A stretch of 64,000 bases of DNA from Sporosarcina sp. Marseille-Q4943 (lineage in GTDB: Bacteria > Bacillota > Bacilli > Bacillales_A > Planococcaceae): NCBI RefSeq assembly GCF_943736995.1, contig NZ_CALSFT010000002.1:682001-746000 (forward strand). Reading direction: 5' to 3'. Below, piece by piece: positions 45,376 to 54,757 of this stretch. The translations under genes were made by a program, and so were the position numbers. The notes under the pieces are model-generated. The model saw nothing but the letters and a program-made list of their open reading frames with translations, ran no database searches and was not told the origin of the DNA. Each line of letters starts with the position of its first letter. Positions within the stretch are counted from its first letter, which is position 1.

Positions 45376-46428
45376 ATGAAAGAAGCCGTACGGAAATTTT
45401 TACACCGTGAAATTAATCAACAAGTGACGCCAGGAGCGGTCATCCGCGTTCGGCATAAAGGGAATATCATTCTCGACGAGGCGGTCGGGACGAATAGCTT
45501 GGAAGAAGACAAAGTCCCCGTAACGAGGAGCCATCTGTTTGACATGGCTTCGTTGACGAAAGTGATGGTGACGTTGCCGGCGATCTTGCAATTATGTGAG
45601 TCGGGTGAAATCCATCTCCATGATAAGGTCGCGACGTTCATTCCTTCATTCCAAAAACACGGGAAAGAGGGCTTGACAATCAAGCAGCTGCTCACCCATT
45701 CTTCAGGGTTGACTGCCCATAGGCCGTATTTTGAAAGAAGGCTTTCGGCTGACCAGGTGCTGAAGGAAATTGAAGAGGAAAGGCTAGAATATGCGCCGGA
45801 TACTGATGTCGTCTATAGTGACCTCGGTTTCATTCTCCTTATGGACATTATCGAAAAGGTCACCGGGCAGAGCATTGCCGAGTACGCTAGGCAAAATCTA
45901 TTTGAGCCGATGGGAATGAAGGAGACGGGCTATAAACCGGTATATGAACGGCAGCGGTATGCGCCGACCGAGTATTACGACCATCTGCAAGGCCATAAGT
46001 ATGGAATCGTCCATGATGACAATACGGAATTCATGGGCGGAATAAGCGGGCATGCTGGATTGTTTTCGACGATGGAGGATTTGTCCGTTTTCACTAAGAT
46101 AATTGAGAATGACGGGGTGCATGAAGGGAAGAACATCCTCGATCCGCACTGGCTTGCGCTGTCGAGGCGTAACTTTACACCATTTGCAAAAGAAAGCAGA
46201 GGTCTTGGATGGCAATTGAAAGGGAGCGGGGCGAGTCCGGCTGGAGATTTGATGTCGGAAAGCACGTATGGGCATACGGGATTCACAGGAACGAGCTTTT
46301 ATATTGATCCGGACAAGGAATTGACGGTCATGCTGCTGACGAACCGGGTGTATTTCGGAAGGCATCTTGCCATGCTTCGCTTGCGCCCCCGCTTACATAA
46401 TATCATCTATACATCATTGTTTTCATAG
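45376..46428 (+). CDS. amiE: Serine hydrolase, AmiE-like N-acetylmuramyl-L-alanine amidase
   Basis: 350 residues, starting on the base after the preceding stop. Beta-lactamase/class C fold: SxxK in DMASLTKVM, YxN-like VYSDLGF, and HTGFTGTSF in the KTG position. B. subtilis AmiE (YbbE) of the murQRP-amiE-nagZ-namZ operon belongs to this family and removes the peptide from MurNAc. Unlike that enzyme no signal peptide is visible, so it should act in the cytosol on imported muropeptides. Other esterase roles are possible. Confidence 0.8.
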   Translation: MKEAVRKFLHREINQQVTPGAVIRVRHKGNIILDEAVGTNSLEEDKVPVTRSHLFDMASLTKVMVTLPAILQLCESGEIHLHDKVATFIPSFQKHGKEGLTIKQLLTHSSGLTAHRPYFERRLSADQVLKEIEEERLEYAPDTDVVYSDLGFILLMDIIEKVTGQSIAEYARQNLFEPMGMKETGYKPVYERQRYAPTEYYDHLQGHKYGIVHDDNTEFMGGISGHAGLFSTMEDLSVFTKIIENDGVHEGKNILDPHWLALSRRNFTPFAKESRGLGWQLKGSGASPAGDLMSESTYGHTGFTGTSFYIDPDKELTVMLLTNRVYFGRHLAMLRLRPRLHNIIYTSLFS

Positions 46429-46439
46429 GGGGAATTGGC

Positions 46440-47144
46440 ATGCATGTCATGATTGTGGGGGCGCATTGTGGCGACGGGGAAATCCAAGCCGGGGCAATCG
46501 CCCATAAATACGCGCAGGCGGGGTATCGGGTGACGTTCCTTCATTTGACGGCCGGGGAGAAGGGAGCCCCGCCGCATATGGAAGTGGAGGAATACCGTCT
46601 GCAGAAGATTCGCGAGGCAGAGGCGGCAGTGGCCATTTTGGGCGGAACGAGCATTACGCTCGCACACCGGGATGCCGAGTTAACATTCAATGAAGAGATC
46701 GTCAAAGAGGTGGCGACGATTTTCCGGAGGGAGAAACCGGAATTTGTCATTACGCATTGGGAGAACAGTATGCATCCCGATCATAAGCTTTGTCAGAAGA
46801 TCGTTCAGGATGCATGGCTAAAAGCTTCCTTGCCGGGATTCGATCTCGACGGACTGCCACCGCATGGACTCCGCCGCGTGTTCCATAGCGAGAACTGGGA
46901 AGACATGGATGGGTATGAGCCGGATATTTACGTCGATGTGACGGATTCGTTCGACGCTTATTTGGAGGCGTTGTCGTGTTATTGGTTCATCATGAACTCC
47001 AAGAGTTTCCGATACTATGATTATTACAAAGCGCTAGGGACGATGCGCGGCTGTTTGGCCCGCACGACATATGCGCAGACGTTGAAGAATTCAAGGGGGC
47101 TGCATGTAAGAAAGGAAGGGCATATACCAGGGTTCCCGATTTAA
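46440..47144 (+). CDS. PIG-L/LmbE-family deacetylase, divergent active site
   Basis: 234 residues; GGGGGAAT upstream. N-terminal GAHCGDGEIQAG corresponds to the AHPDDE motif: His9 and Asp12 keep the zinc ligands, but the general-base Asp is Gly11. The second metal-site motif HWENSMHPDHKLC is intact. PIG-L enzymes remove acetyl groups from GlcNAc-type substrates. In this locus an amino-sugar substrate is plausible, but the missing base makes normal deacetylase activity uncertain. Confidence 0.8.
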   Translation: MHVMIVGAHCGDGEIQAGAIAHKYAQAGYRVTFLHLTAGEKGAPPHMEVEEYRLQKIREAEAAVAILGGTSITLAHRDAELTFNEEIVKEVATIFRREKPEFVITHWENSMHPDHKLCQKIVQDAWLKASLPGFDLDGLPPHGLRRVFHSENWEDMDGYEPDIYVDVTDSFDAYLEALSCYWFIMNSKSFRYYDYYKALGTMRGCLARTTYAQTLKNSRGLHVRKEGHIPGFPI

Positions 47145-47169
47145 AAATAGAGTTAAGAGGGGGAGCAGC

Positions 47170-48732
47170 ATGAAATTGCACAAGAAGGTCGGCCGATTGC
47201 TAATCGCCGGATTTAAAGGCATTACGATGTCGGAGGAAATTAAGCATTTGATACACACATATCATATTGGGGGGATCATCCTATTCGGGAGGAATATTGG
47301 CACGCCGGAAGAGATTCTCGCGTTGACGAACAGCTTGCAGACGGAAGCGAAAAAGGCGGGTTATGTAACGCCTTTGCTCATTTGCATCGATCAGGAAAAC
47401 GGCGTCGTCAGGAGATTAGGGGAAGGGACGACAATCATTCCTGGTGCGATGCTTCTCGGCGCGACCAATGATCCGACGAATGCAAGGAAGGCAGGATTGA
47501 TGACCGGCAAGGAATTGAAAGCGCTCGGTATTAACTGGAATTTGGCGCCAGTTGTGGATGTTAACAATAACCCGAAAAATCCGGTCATCGGCGTCCGTTC
47601 TTTCGGGGAAGACCATGCAGCTGTTGCGGAAATGGCGAAGCATTCGATGCTTGGCATGCAGGAGGCCGGGGTTATGACGACATTGAAGCACTTCCCGGGT
47701 CACGGTGATACGAGCGTCGATTCCCATCTCGATCTGCCAGTGATCGACCACGATCTTGAGCGGTTGCATGCTGTTGAGCTCGTGCCGTTCAAGGAATGCA
47801 TGGCGGCTGGGGCGGATGCTGTCATGAGCGCGCATGTTTATTTTCCCGCTCTCGAAGACAAGGAAAATGTCCCTGCGACATTATCGCATTCGGTCATAAC
47901 GGGACTTCTTCGGGAAGAGCTCGGCTTTGATGGCGTCATTACGACGGATTGCATGGAAATGGATGCGATTGCAAAAAGGGTCGGCACGGTGGAAGGGTGT
48001 GTGCGGGCGGTCGAGGCGGGAGTGGACTTCGTCATGGTGTCCCATTTGCATGATTTGCAGGAGCAGGCGGTCCTCCGGTTGGCGGAAGCTGTCGAAAGCG
48101 GCCGGATTTCCGAGCAGCGGATCGAGGAGTCGCTTAAAAGGATTGAAAAGCTCGCCCGTAAGTATACGTCATGGGAAGAGATTGATGCGAATAACAAGGT
48201 TGCCGAATTTGTCGGGTCCGGGAGGCATCACGATGAAATGAGAGAGATTTACGTGCAAGGCATAACGGAAGTGAAAGGTTTGGGTACATCAATTGCAGCG
48301 GAGGACCATGTGCTGCTCGTCCATCCGAAAAACGAATACGCAATGATGGTCGAAGATAAACGGTATGCGACGTTGACGATGGCGGAGCAGTTGAAAAAGG
48401 TTCACGGGAACGTAACGTCGATGGAGATTGATAAAGAAACTCCGGATGAAGTAGACATGACCGAACTCGCGGGTCAGTACGACCATATCGTCGTGTTGAC
48501 GCTAAATGCCGATAAGCATGAAAACCAGCGACTGCTCGTCAATGAAATATTGGCTAGCGGAAAGCCGGTCGATGTCATTGCTGTCCGGTCGCCTTATGAT
48601 GCGGCTTATTTTTCAAAGGCGAACAGGATCGTTTGCACATATGAATTCACGGAGTCGGCATTTGAAGTCGTCGCTGCGTATTTAGTAGGAAAAACATCGA
48701 TTACTGGTAGGTTGCCAGTATCTATTAATTGA
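47170..48732 (+). CDS. nagZ: Beta-N-acetylglucosaminidase, GH3
   Basis: 520 residues; GAGGGGG upstream. GH3 catalytic domain: GLITNAP-type core, KHFPGHGDTSVDSHLDLP with the Asp-His acid/base pair (Asp184/His186), and the nucleophile Asp260 in ITTDCMEM. A C-terminal domain of about 170 residues follows. Cleaves GlcNAc from MurNAc or anhydroMurNAc. B. subtilis NagZ is exported; this protein begins MKLHKKVGRLLIAG with no signal peptide and is predicted cytosolic, as in Gram-negative recycling. Confidence 0.92.
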   Translation: MKLHKKVGRLLIAGFKGITMSEEIKHLIHTYHIGGIILFGRNIGTPEEILALTNSLQTEAKKAGYVTPLLICIDQENGVVRRLGEGTTIIPGAMLLGATNDPTNARKAGLMTGKELKALGINWNLAPVVDVNNNPKNPVIGVRSFGEDHAAVAEMAKHSMLGMQEAGVMTTLKHFPGHGDTSVDSHLDLPVIDHDLERLHAVELVPFKECMAAGADAVMSAHVYFPALEDKENVPATLSHSVITGLLREELGFDGVITTDCMEMDAIAKRVGTVEGCVRAVEAGVDFVMVSHLHDLQEQAVLRLAEAVESGRISEQRIEESLKRIEKLARKYTSWEEIDANNKVAEFVGSGRHHDEMREIYVQGITEVKGLGTSIAAEDHVLLVHPKNEYAMMVEDKRYATLTMAEQLKKVHGNVTSMEIDKETPDEVDMTELAGQYDHIVVLTLNADKHENQRLLVNEILASGKPVDVIAVRSPYDAAYFSKANRIVCTYEFTESAFEVVAAYLVGKTSITGRLPVSIN

Positions 48733-48838
48733 ATGAAAATTCTTTTTAGAGTAATAAATTAGTATTGATATTTAATTTCAGAAGGGCTAAAATGACAGTA
48801 AGCATTTTTAATGAGAGATTTTGGAAAGGAGCATGCCG

Positions 48839-50005
48839 GTGAAACCAATGCGTGTCTGTGGATTAATGTCAGGAACTTCCTTGGACGGCCTCGATATCGT
48901 GATTACCGATTTCTCGTATAACGAAGGAAAAGTCCGGCATGAATTGGTTCATTTCGTAACGGTGCCTTATGATGATGAACTTAAGAAGGAACTGCACAAG
49001 TTGATGGATTCGGCGGCGCCATTGCATCTCGTATCCTCAATGAATATGTATCTAGGGGAAATGTATGCAGATTCGCTGATGGAAGTTTTACAGGACGTGG
49101 GCATCGGTATGGATACGGTTGACCTCATTAGCTCGCATGGCCAGACAATTTGGCATGAGCCTGAAGTAGAACCGAACCGTTCTTATGCTCGTCCGAATAC
49201 GATGCAAATTGGTGATATCGCTGTTCTTGCAGAGCGTGCGGGCAAAACAGTCATTGGGGATTTCAGGACGCGTGACATCGCTGCGGGCGGGCAAGGTGCT
49301 CCATTAGTGCCGTTTGCAGACCAGATTTTATTCCAATCGGAAACGGGCGGGCGCGTATTGCTGAACATTGGCGGCATCGCCAACTTGACAGTGCTGCCTC
49401 GGCTCCGATCGGAGCAGCCGATCATCGCCTACGATACAGGACCGGGAAATATGGTGATCGATGCTTGTGTTGCAAAGTTAACGGGCGGGCATAGCTCATT
49501 CGATAAGGACGGCGAATTGGCGAAGGGCGGAACGGTCGATGATGAGTGGTTGGGTCATTTGGCGAGTCATGAATATTTCGCTGCCTCGGCGCCGAAAAGC
49601 ACCGGAAGGGAATTATTCGGGACAGCTTTCGTCGAAACGTTCTGGACGGAAGGGGATGAACGCGGTCAATCATCCACTGATAAAATTGCAACCGCTACGA
49701 TGCTGACGGCAAAAACGATAGCTACAGAGATTCAAAGATATATACAATCACATGACGTGAAGGAAGTGATCGTTAGCGGAGGTGGCGTGCACAATCAAAC
49801 ATTGATGGGGTTCCTGAAGGCTCAGTTACCTGAAGATTTAAAAATAATGACGATTAATGATCTTGGAATTGACGCAGATGCGAAGGAAGCATTCGTCTTT
49901 GCGTTTCTCGGCTATTTGGGCATCCACAAAATGCCGAATTCATTACCAGCGGCGACGGGTGCGAAGAAGGCGACGATTATGGGGAAAATCGCGTACGGCG
50001 GTTGA
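48839..50005 (+). CDS. anmK: Anhydro-N-acetylmuramic acid kinase
   Basis: 388 residues from GTG 48839, seven bases after AAAGGAG; ATG 48833 is too close to that site. GLMSGTSLDGLDI at the N-terminus, DTGPGNMVIDACVAKLTGG and GGGVHNQTLM mark AnmK. It opens and phosphorylates 1,6-anhydroMurNAc to MurNAc-6-phosphate. The substrate arises only from lytic transglycosylases, which links this gene to the SpoIID-like protein at 41851. Confidence 0.94.
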   Translation: MKPMRVCGLMSGTSLDGLDIVITDFSYNEGKVRHELVHFVTVPYDDELKKELHKLMDSAAPLHLVSSMNMYLGEMYADSLMEVLQDVGIGMDTVDLISSHGQTIWHEPEVEPNRSYARPNTMQIGDIAVLAERAGKTVIGDFRTRDIAAGGQGAPLVPFADQILFQSETGGRVLLNIGGIANLTVLPRLRSEQPIIAYDTGPGNMVIDACVAKLTGGHSSFDKDGELAKGGTVDDEWLGHLASHEYFAASAPKSTGRELFGTAFVETFWTEGDERGQSSTDKIATATMLTAKTIATEIQRYIQSHDVKEVIVSGGGVHNQTLMGFLKAQLPEDLKIMTINDLGIDADAKEAFVFAFLGYLGIHKMPNSLPAATGAKKATIMGKIAYGG

Positions 50006-50010
50006 TGCGT

Positions 50011-50137
50011 TTATGCGCATATTTGGGGATTTATGCGGGATTGCAGACGTTTATGCGTGATTTTCATGATTTATGCGCATTTACCAACGCTTATGCGTGA
50101 ATTCTGCGATTTATGCGTGGTTCCGTGATTTTATACG
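50011..50137. repeat. Seven heptamers TTATGCG at exact 20-bp steps
   Basis: TTATGCG starts at 50011, 50031, 50051, 50071, 50091 and 50111, and TTATACG at 50131. The bases between differ but tend to begin Y-R-W-T-T and end with AT. The first copy is part of the palindrome TATGCGCATA. It fills the gap between anmK and the second ABC operon. Function unknown. Confidence 0.9.
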
Positions 50138-50214
50138 TATTTGAACAAAACCGTTTTACCTGCTGGGAATAAATAATGGGGAAATTCATAGAAAAATAAA
50201 CAGGGGGTCAAAAA

Positions 50215-51540
50215 ATGAAGAAAGTTTGGAAGAAATCCGCTCTTGCGGCCTTATCATTGGGGCTTGCAGCGACGATGCTTGCAGCTTGCAGTGAGAAGGA
50301 AGAAGCGGGAAATGCTGAAGAGTTCAAAGGGAAAATCACCATTTGGGATGGACCGAGATGGCCGGATGCGGATGATAATAAATTCCACTGGCTAGAAGAA
50401 AAAATCAAAGAATACGAAGAAGCAAATGATGGTATTGAAATTGAATTGGTGCAAGTGCCGTGGGCGGAAATGGGAGATAAGCTAGGTGTCGCAATCGCCG
50501 CGAAAGCTTGGCCGGACATCGCTCCTGTCGATATTAGCGGAAGCGCAGTGAGCATCGATCATATCGAGCAAGGCGTCATCGAATCATTGGATCCGTATTT
50601 CGATAAAGAAGCGAAAAAGGACTTTTACGAGAATGCATTAGATGCTTATACGTATGACGGAAAGCTGTACGGGATTCCGAACAGTATTACGTTGCACACG
50701 ATGCTGTTGAACTTGGATCTATTCGAAGAGGCTGGCGTTGAGCCGCCGAAAGATGGCAAGTGGACGTATGAGGAGTTTTTACAAACAGCGGAAAAATTGA
50801 CGTTCGACCGGGATGGCGACGGGAAGACGGACGTATATGGATTCTCGACGTACATCATGCCTGGTTATTATGAAGCATGGCCGTTCTTCTATAAAAATGG
50901 CGGATCGCCGCTGAACGAGGATATGACGGAGTTCACATTCGATTCTCCTGAAGCGGTGAAGGCGATTCAAGATTTGGCGGACTTGAAATTGAAGCATAAA
51001 GTCGCTCCGGAAACGCATGGCGGCAATGACGTCGGCGGCACTTTCCAAGCGTGGGCGAATGAAGAGCAGCGTACTGTCGCAATGGAACCTTGGGCAACAT
51101 GGGCGATCGGTGCAGCACAAGGCGCATATCCGACAAACTTCATGGTTGCCGAATATCCGTCAGGTGATAAAGATGCAGCGACAATCGGCGGCGTCGGCGG
51201 ATGGGTCATGATGCACCAAGAAGATGTGAACAAGAAAGCGGCTGTCGCAGATTTCATGAAATTCATCTCCACAGCTGAAGAGCAATACCATATGGCACAA
51301 CATTATGGTATCTTCCCAGCGCGCATCAGTGCATCTGAAATGGATCCGTTCAAAGACAATCCGGAAATGACGCGTGCAATGGAAATGTCCGATCAAGTCG
51401 TCATGCTCCCACGTCATCCGGAATGGAGAAAAATCGATGAAGCGATCCAAAATGAGCTGCAACTCGTGTTCAATGGTGAAAAGACTGCTGAACAGGCCAT
51501 GGCGGATGCTAAAAAAGCAGTAGATCAAATTTTGGAGTAA
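50215..51540 (+). CDS. Sugar ABC transporter substrate-binding lipoprotein 2
   Basis: 441 residues; AACAGGGGG upstream. Signal peptide with lipobox MLAACS (Cys25). Family-1 solute-binding fold: IWDGPRWPDADDNK, WPDIAPVDISG, YGIPNSITLHTMLLNLDLFEEAG, AMEPWATWAIGAA. Only distantly similar to binding protein 1, so a different ligand is likely. By context it is another peptidoglycan sugar or disaccharide. Confidence 0.9.
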   Translation: MKKVWKKSALAALSLGLAATMLAACSEKEEAGNAEEFKGKITIWDGPRWPDADDNKFHWLEEKIKEYEEANDGIEIELVQVPWAEMGDKLGVAIAAKAWPDIAPVDISGSAVSIDHIEQGVIESLDPYFDKEAKKDFYENALDAYTYDGKLYGIPNSITLHTMLLNLDLFEEAGVEPPKDGKWTYEEFLQTAEKLTFDRDGDGKTDVYGFSTYIMPGYYEAWPFFYKNGGSPLNEDMTEFTFDSPEAVKAIQDLADLKLKHKVAPETHGGNDVGGTFQAWANEEQRTVAMEPWATWAIGAAQGAYPTNFMVAEYPSGDKDAATIGGVGGWVMMHQEDVNKKAAVADFMKFISTAEEQYHMAQHYGIFPARISASEMDPFKDNPEMTRAMEMSDQVVMLPRHPEWRKIDEAIQNELQLVFNGEKTAEQAMADAKKAVDQILE

Positions 51541-51587
51541 CCGATACTAATCAAGAAGCAGACCACATATTTGAGAAATAAAGAAGA

Positions 51588-51623
51588 AAGCAGGCTATGC
51601 ATCGCGTACGCCTGCTTCACTTT
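51588..51623 (+). terminator. Intra-operon hairpin after binding protein 2
   Basis: AAGCAGGC/GCCTGCTT stem and a short T run. It mirrors the hairpin after binding protein 1. Confidence 0.6.
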
Positions 51624-51637
51624 TAGGGGGTGTCAAT

Positions 51638-52591
51638 GTGACTCAGATACCTATGGGTGCAGTGCCGAAAAAGAAAAAGGAAAAACTGAAAGTCATCGGG
51701 AAGTCGAGTAGGAGCCCTCGGAAACTGTTCTACGAAATGAAGCGGAACTATAGCGCGTACCTCTTCCTGCTTCCGAAGCTCATTCTTTTCACGCTTTTCG
51801 TAGCAATCCCCGTTGTGTGGGCATTCGTCCTTTCCTTTCAGAAATACAAGATTTTTGGCAGTGAATTTGTCGGGTTCGCGAACTACATAAAAGTGTTCGA
51901 GAGCGATGCATTCCGCATTGCGTTGAAGAATACGATGCTTTTCACGGTCGTGACGGTCCCGTTTGGCGTCATCAGCGCCCTTGTGCTGTCGACGCTCATT
52001 TTTGAGTTGGGGAAGCTGTCTCAAAGTCTATTCAGATCAGCGTTCTATTTGCCGACGGTCACGTCGATGGTCATCATCGCGATGGTGTGGCGCTGGATGT
52101 ACAATTACGATTTCGGCCTATTTAACTATGTGCTCGGCTGGTTCGGCGTCGGTCCCGTCAACTGGCTCGGACAGTCAAGCACCGCGTTATGGGCGTTGAT
52201 CATCATGCAATGCCTCATTCCGTTCGGTGTCGGGATCATCATGTATTTGGCTTCGATGGGATCGATCTCCCAATCGTTGTATGAAGCCGCACGGATGGAT
52301 GGCGCGAGCAAATTCAAGCAATGGATCCATATTACGATCCCTTTATTAAAACCGACGACGTTGTATTTAGTGCTGCTGAGCACGATCGGTTCATTCCAAG
52401 TGTTCACGCAAATCATCATGATGACGGGGGGAGGACCGGGAAGCGCGACCGAGACGCTCGTCCATCTCATTTACAAAACGGGATTCCGGGATTTTGAATT
52501 TGGTTTGGCAGGAGCTCAATCAGTCGTATTATTTGTCATTATCCTCATCTTTTCTGTCATCCAATTCCGGGTGCTTCGCCATGATGAGTGA
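51638..52591 (+). CDS. Sugar ABC transporter permease 2a
   Basis: 317 residues from GTG 51638 with AGGGGGTG upstream. MalF-type permease with six hydrophobic segments and EAA loop QSLYEAARMDGASKFKQWIHI. A Lys-rich cytosolic N-terminus precedes the first segment. Confidence 0.9.
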   Translation: MTQIPMGAVPKKKKEKLKVIGKSSRSPRKLFYEMKRNYSAYLFLLPKLILFTLFVAIPVVWAFVLSFQKYKIFGSEFVGFANYIKVFESDAFRIALKNTMLFTVVTVPFGVISALVLSTLIFELGKLSQSLFRSAFYLPTVTSMVIIAMVWRWMYNYDFGLFNYVLGWFGVGPVNWLGQSSTALWALIIMQCLIPFGVGIIMYLASMGSISQSLYEAARMDGASKFKQWIHITIPLLKPTTLYLVLLSTIGSFQVFTQIIMMTGGGPGSATETLVHLIYKTGFRDFEFGLAGAQSVVLFVIILIFSVIQFRVLRHDE

Positions 52592-52605
52592 TTGGGGGAT
52601 AGGAA

Positions 52606-53577
52606 ATGAAGAAAAAACCGCTTGATCGTTTAAATAAACTAATTATATTCGGATTGCTCACTGTTTTCGCTGTTGTTTCTTTGCTTCCGCTATATTGGGT
52701 GTTCTCGACTTCCCTTCAATTAAGCAGCTACCAATCCCAAGACATGGAGCGGCCGGTTTCGTACGTCGATTCCAATCCGCCGAAAATGTATCCAATGGGG
52801 ATTCCGCTTTATTTCAAACATTGGGGCGAGGCGAGGGAAGCGGCGAAAGCGGGAGATTCCGAAGAGGAAGCGTACCATCGTGACATGATGGACCATATCG
52901 TTTCAAATTCGTTCGGAAGCTTCAAGAACTTGTTCAAGAAGCATGATGTTGGGAAATGGTTTTTCAACAGTATTTACATTGCAGTCGTCGTTACGATAGG
53001 TATCTTGCTCATCGACTCGATGGCTGGATATGTTCTGGCGAAGAAGAAGTTTCCAGGGAGGAACCTGATCTTCTGGGTCATCATTTCTACGATGATGATT
53101 CCCGGTCAAGTGACGCTCGTGCCACTGTTCATCATGGTCGGGAACCTTGGCCTCATGGATACGCATTGGGCGTTGATCCTGCCTGATCTTTCAATGGTGT
53201 TCGGCGTATTCCTCATGAGGCAGTTCATGTATTCCATTCCGGATGAATTGCTGGAAGCTGCACGTATGGACGGTGCCAGTGAATGGCGGACGTTTTGGAC
53301 AGTCGTCCTTCCACTTGCAAGACCTGGACTTGCTGCGCTCGGCATCTTCACGTTCATGAGCGTTTGGAACTCGTTCCTCTGGCCGATCATCGTGCTGAAT
53401 ACCGCGGAACTATACACGTTGCCAGTAGGGTTGAAAACATTGCAGGATGCGAACTTGGCTAGCTTTAAGCTACTCATGAGCGGTGCGGCGGTTGCTGCAA
53501 TCCCGATGATCATCGTTTTCATCTTATTCCAGCGCTATTTCATCCAAGGCTTGACGCTTGGCGGCGTGAAGGAATGA
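52606..53577 (+). CDS. Sugar ABC transporter permease 2b
   Basis: 323 residues, MalG-type permease with EAA loop DELLEAARMDGASEWRTFWTV. Between the first and second hydrophobic segments is an unusually long, charged extracytoplasmic stretch (about 45-115, including MYFKHWGEAREAAKAGDSEE-like sequence). The NamZ start overlaps its stop codon. Confidence 0.88.
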   Translation: MKKKPLDRLNKLIIFGLLTVFAVVSLLPLYWVFSTSLQLSSYQSQDMERPVSYVDSNPPKMYPMGIPLYFKHWGEAREAAKAGDSEEEAYHRDMMDHIVSNSFGSFKNLFKKHDVGKWFFNSIYIAVVVTIGILLIDSMAGYVLAKKKFPGRNLIFWVIISTMMIPGQVTLVPLFIMVGNLGLMDTHWALILPDLSMVFGVFLMRQFMYSIPDELLEAARMDGASEWRTFWTVVLPLARPGLAALGIFTFMSVWNSFLWPIIVLNTAELYTLPVGLKTLQDANLASFKLLMSGAAVAAIPMIIVFILFQRYFIQGLTLGGVKE

Positions 53578-54746
53578 TGATGGGGCTCAATCGGGTGAAG
53601 CTTGGCGTTGACGTCTTCTTCGATAGGGATCTGTCTGACTTGCGGGGGAAGCGGCTCGGTTTATTGACGAATCAAACAGGTGCAAATGCCGGGCTCGTCT
53701 CTACAATTCGGTTATTCCATGAACATCCGGAGCTTCAGCTGACAGCCCTTTTCGCACCGGAGCACGGGCTGTTGACGAATGTGAAGGAAGGGGAGAAATT
53801 CACAGATGCCGTCCATCGTTCCACCGGCATCCCGATATACAGCCTTTACGGACAGACGAAGAAACCAACGGACGCGATGATGGAACAAGTTGACGTCGTC
53901 ATCTTCGATATTCAAGATATCGGCGCGAGGTATTACACGTATATCTACACAATGGCGTATATGATGGAAGCTTGCGCGCGGACAGGGAAAAGGATGATTG
54001 TCCTTGATCGAGCGAATCCAATCGGCGGGGAAAGTGTCGAAGGGAATTTGGTCGATCCAGATTACTCGTCTTTTGTCGGGCTTTACCCGATCCCGAATAG
54101 GCACGGCATGACCGTCGGTGAATTGGCCGCTTATTTCAATGAAGAGTTTCATATCAGATGCGAATTGGAAGTCGTCGGGATGGAAGGTTGGAAAAGAAGT
54201 TCATTCCAAACGGAGAATGGACTCCCTTGGATTCCGCCTTCGCCGAATACGACATCACTCGATATGATGCTGTTGTATCCGGGCACTTGTTTAGTGGAAG
54301 GGACGAATCTGTCCGAAGGGCGCGGGACGACGCAGCCGTTTGAAATTATCGGGGCTCCCTTTATTGACGGGGAGAAGCTGCAAGACAACGTAAATGCGCT
54401 AGGCTTGGAGGGTGTCCGGGCACGTGCGCTTGCTTTCACCCCGACATATTCAAATTATCATGGCCAGCTTTGCGAGGGGATTCAGCTTCATATTACGAAT
54501 CGACGGACATTCAAGCCTGTGGAGTCGGTCGCCCATATCCTTGCAGTCATTGCATCGATGTATGCCGATAAACTCGAGTTTTTGGAGTATGGCAATTTGC
54601 GGCATCCGATGTTTGATTTGCTCGCAGGGAATGATGTTTTGCGCAACGGGTTGCTGAGTGGGGATATCAATTTGTATAACGAGCAGTGTGTACGTGACAC
54701 GGAGAAATTCATGGATACGAGAGAACGTTACTTACGATATAGATAG
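53574..54746 (+). CDS. namZ: Exo-beta-N-acetylmuramidase (DUF1343)
   Basis: 390 residues; three consecutive in-frame ATGs (53574, 53577, 53580), the first overlapping the permease stop. DUF1343 motifs: GLLTNQTGANAG, FAPEHGLLTNVKEGE, VVIFDIQDIGARYYTYI, ANPIGGESVEGN, NRHGMTVGELA. NamZ (YbbC) of B. subtilis releases MurNAc from the non-reducing end of glycan fragments and is secreted. This copy has no signal peptide, so a cytosolic enzyme is predicted. Confidence 0.9.
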   Translation: MMMGLNRVKLGVDVFFDRDLSDLRGKRLGLLTNQTGANAGLVSTIRLFHEHPELQLTALFAPEHGLLTNVKEGEKFTDAVHRSTGIPIYSLYGQTKKPTDAMMEQVDVVIFDIQDIGARYYTYIYTMAYMMEACARTGKRMIVLDRANPIGGESVEGNLVDPDYSSFVGLYPIPNRHGMTVGELAAYFNEEFHIRCELEVVGMEGWKRSSFQTENGLPWIPPSPNTTSLDMMLLYPGTCLVEGTNLSEGRGTTQPFEIIGAPFIDGEKLQDNVNALGLEGVRARALAFTPTYSNYHGQLCEGIQLHITNRRTFKPVESVAHILAVIASMYADKLEFLEYGNLRHPMFDLLAGNDVLRNGLLSGDINLYNEQCVRDTEKFMDTRERYLRYR

Positions 54747-54757
54747 GAAGGCGGACG

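Noticed and set aside
46440..47144. BshB-type bacillithiol deacetylase
   Set aside because: The AHPDDE motif is altered (GAHCGDGE) and the locus contains no bacillithiol genes; only a general PIG-L assignment is safe.
50011..50137. CRISPR array
   Set aside because: The repeated unit is only 7-8 bases with 12-13 base gaps; CRISPR repeats and spacers are several times longer, and no cas gene is present.
50146..50162. cre-like site before the second importer operon
   Set aside because: The AAAACCGTTTTACC stretch departs from the consensus at several positions, including both ends.
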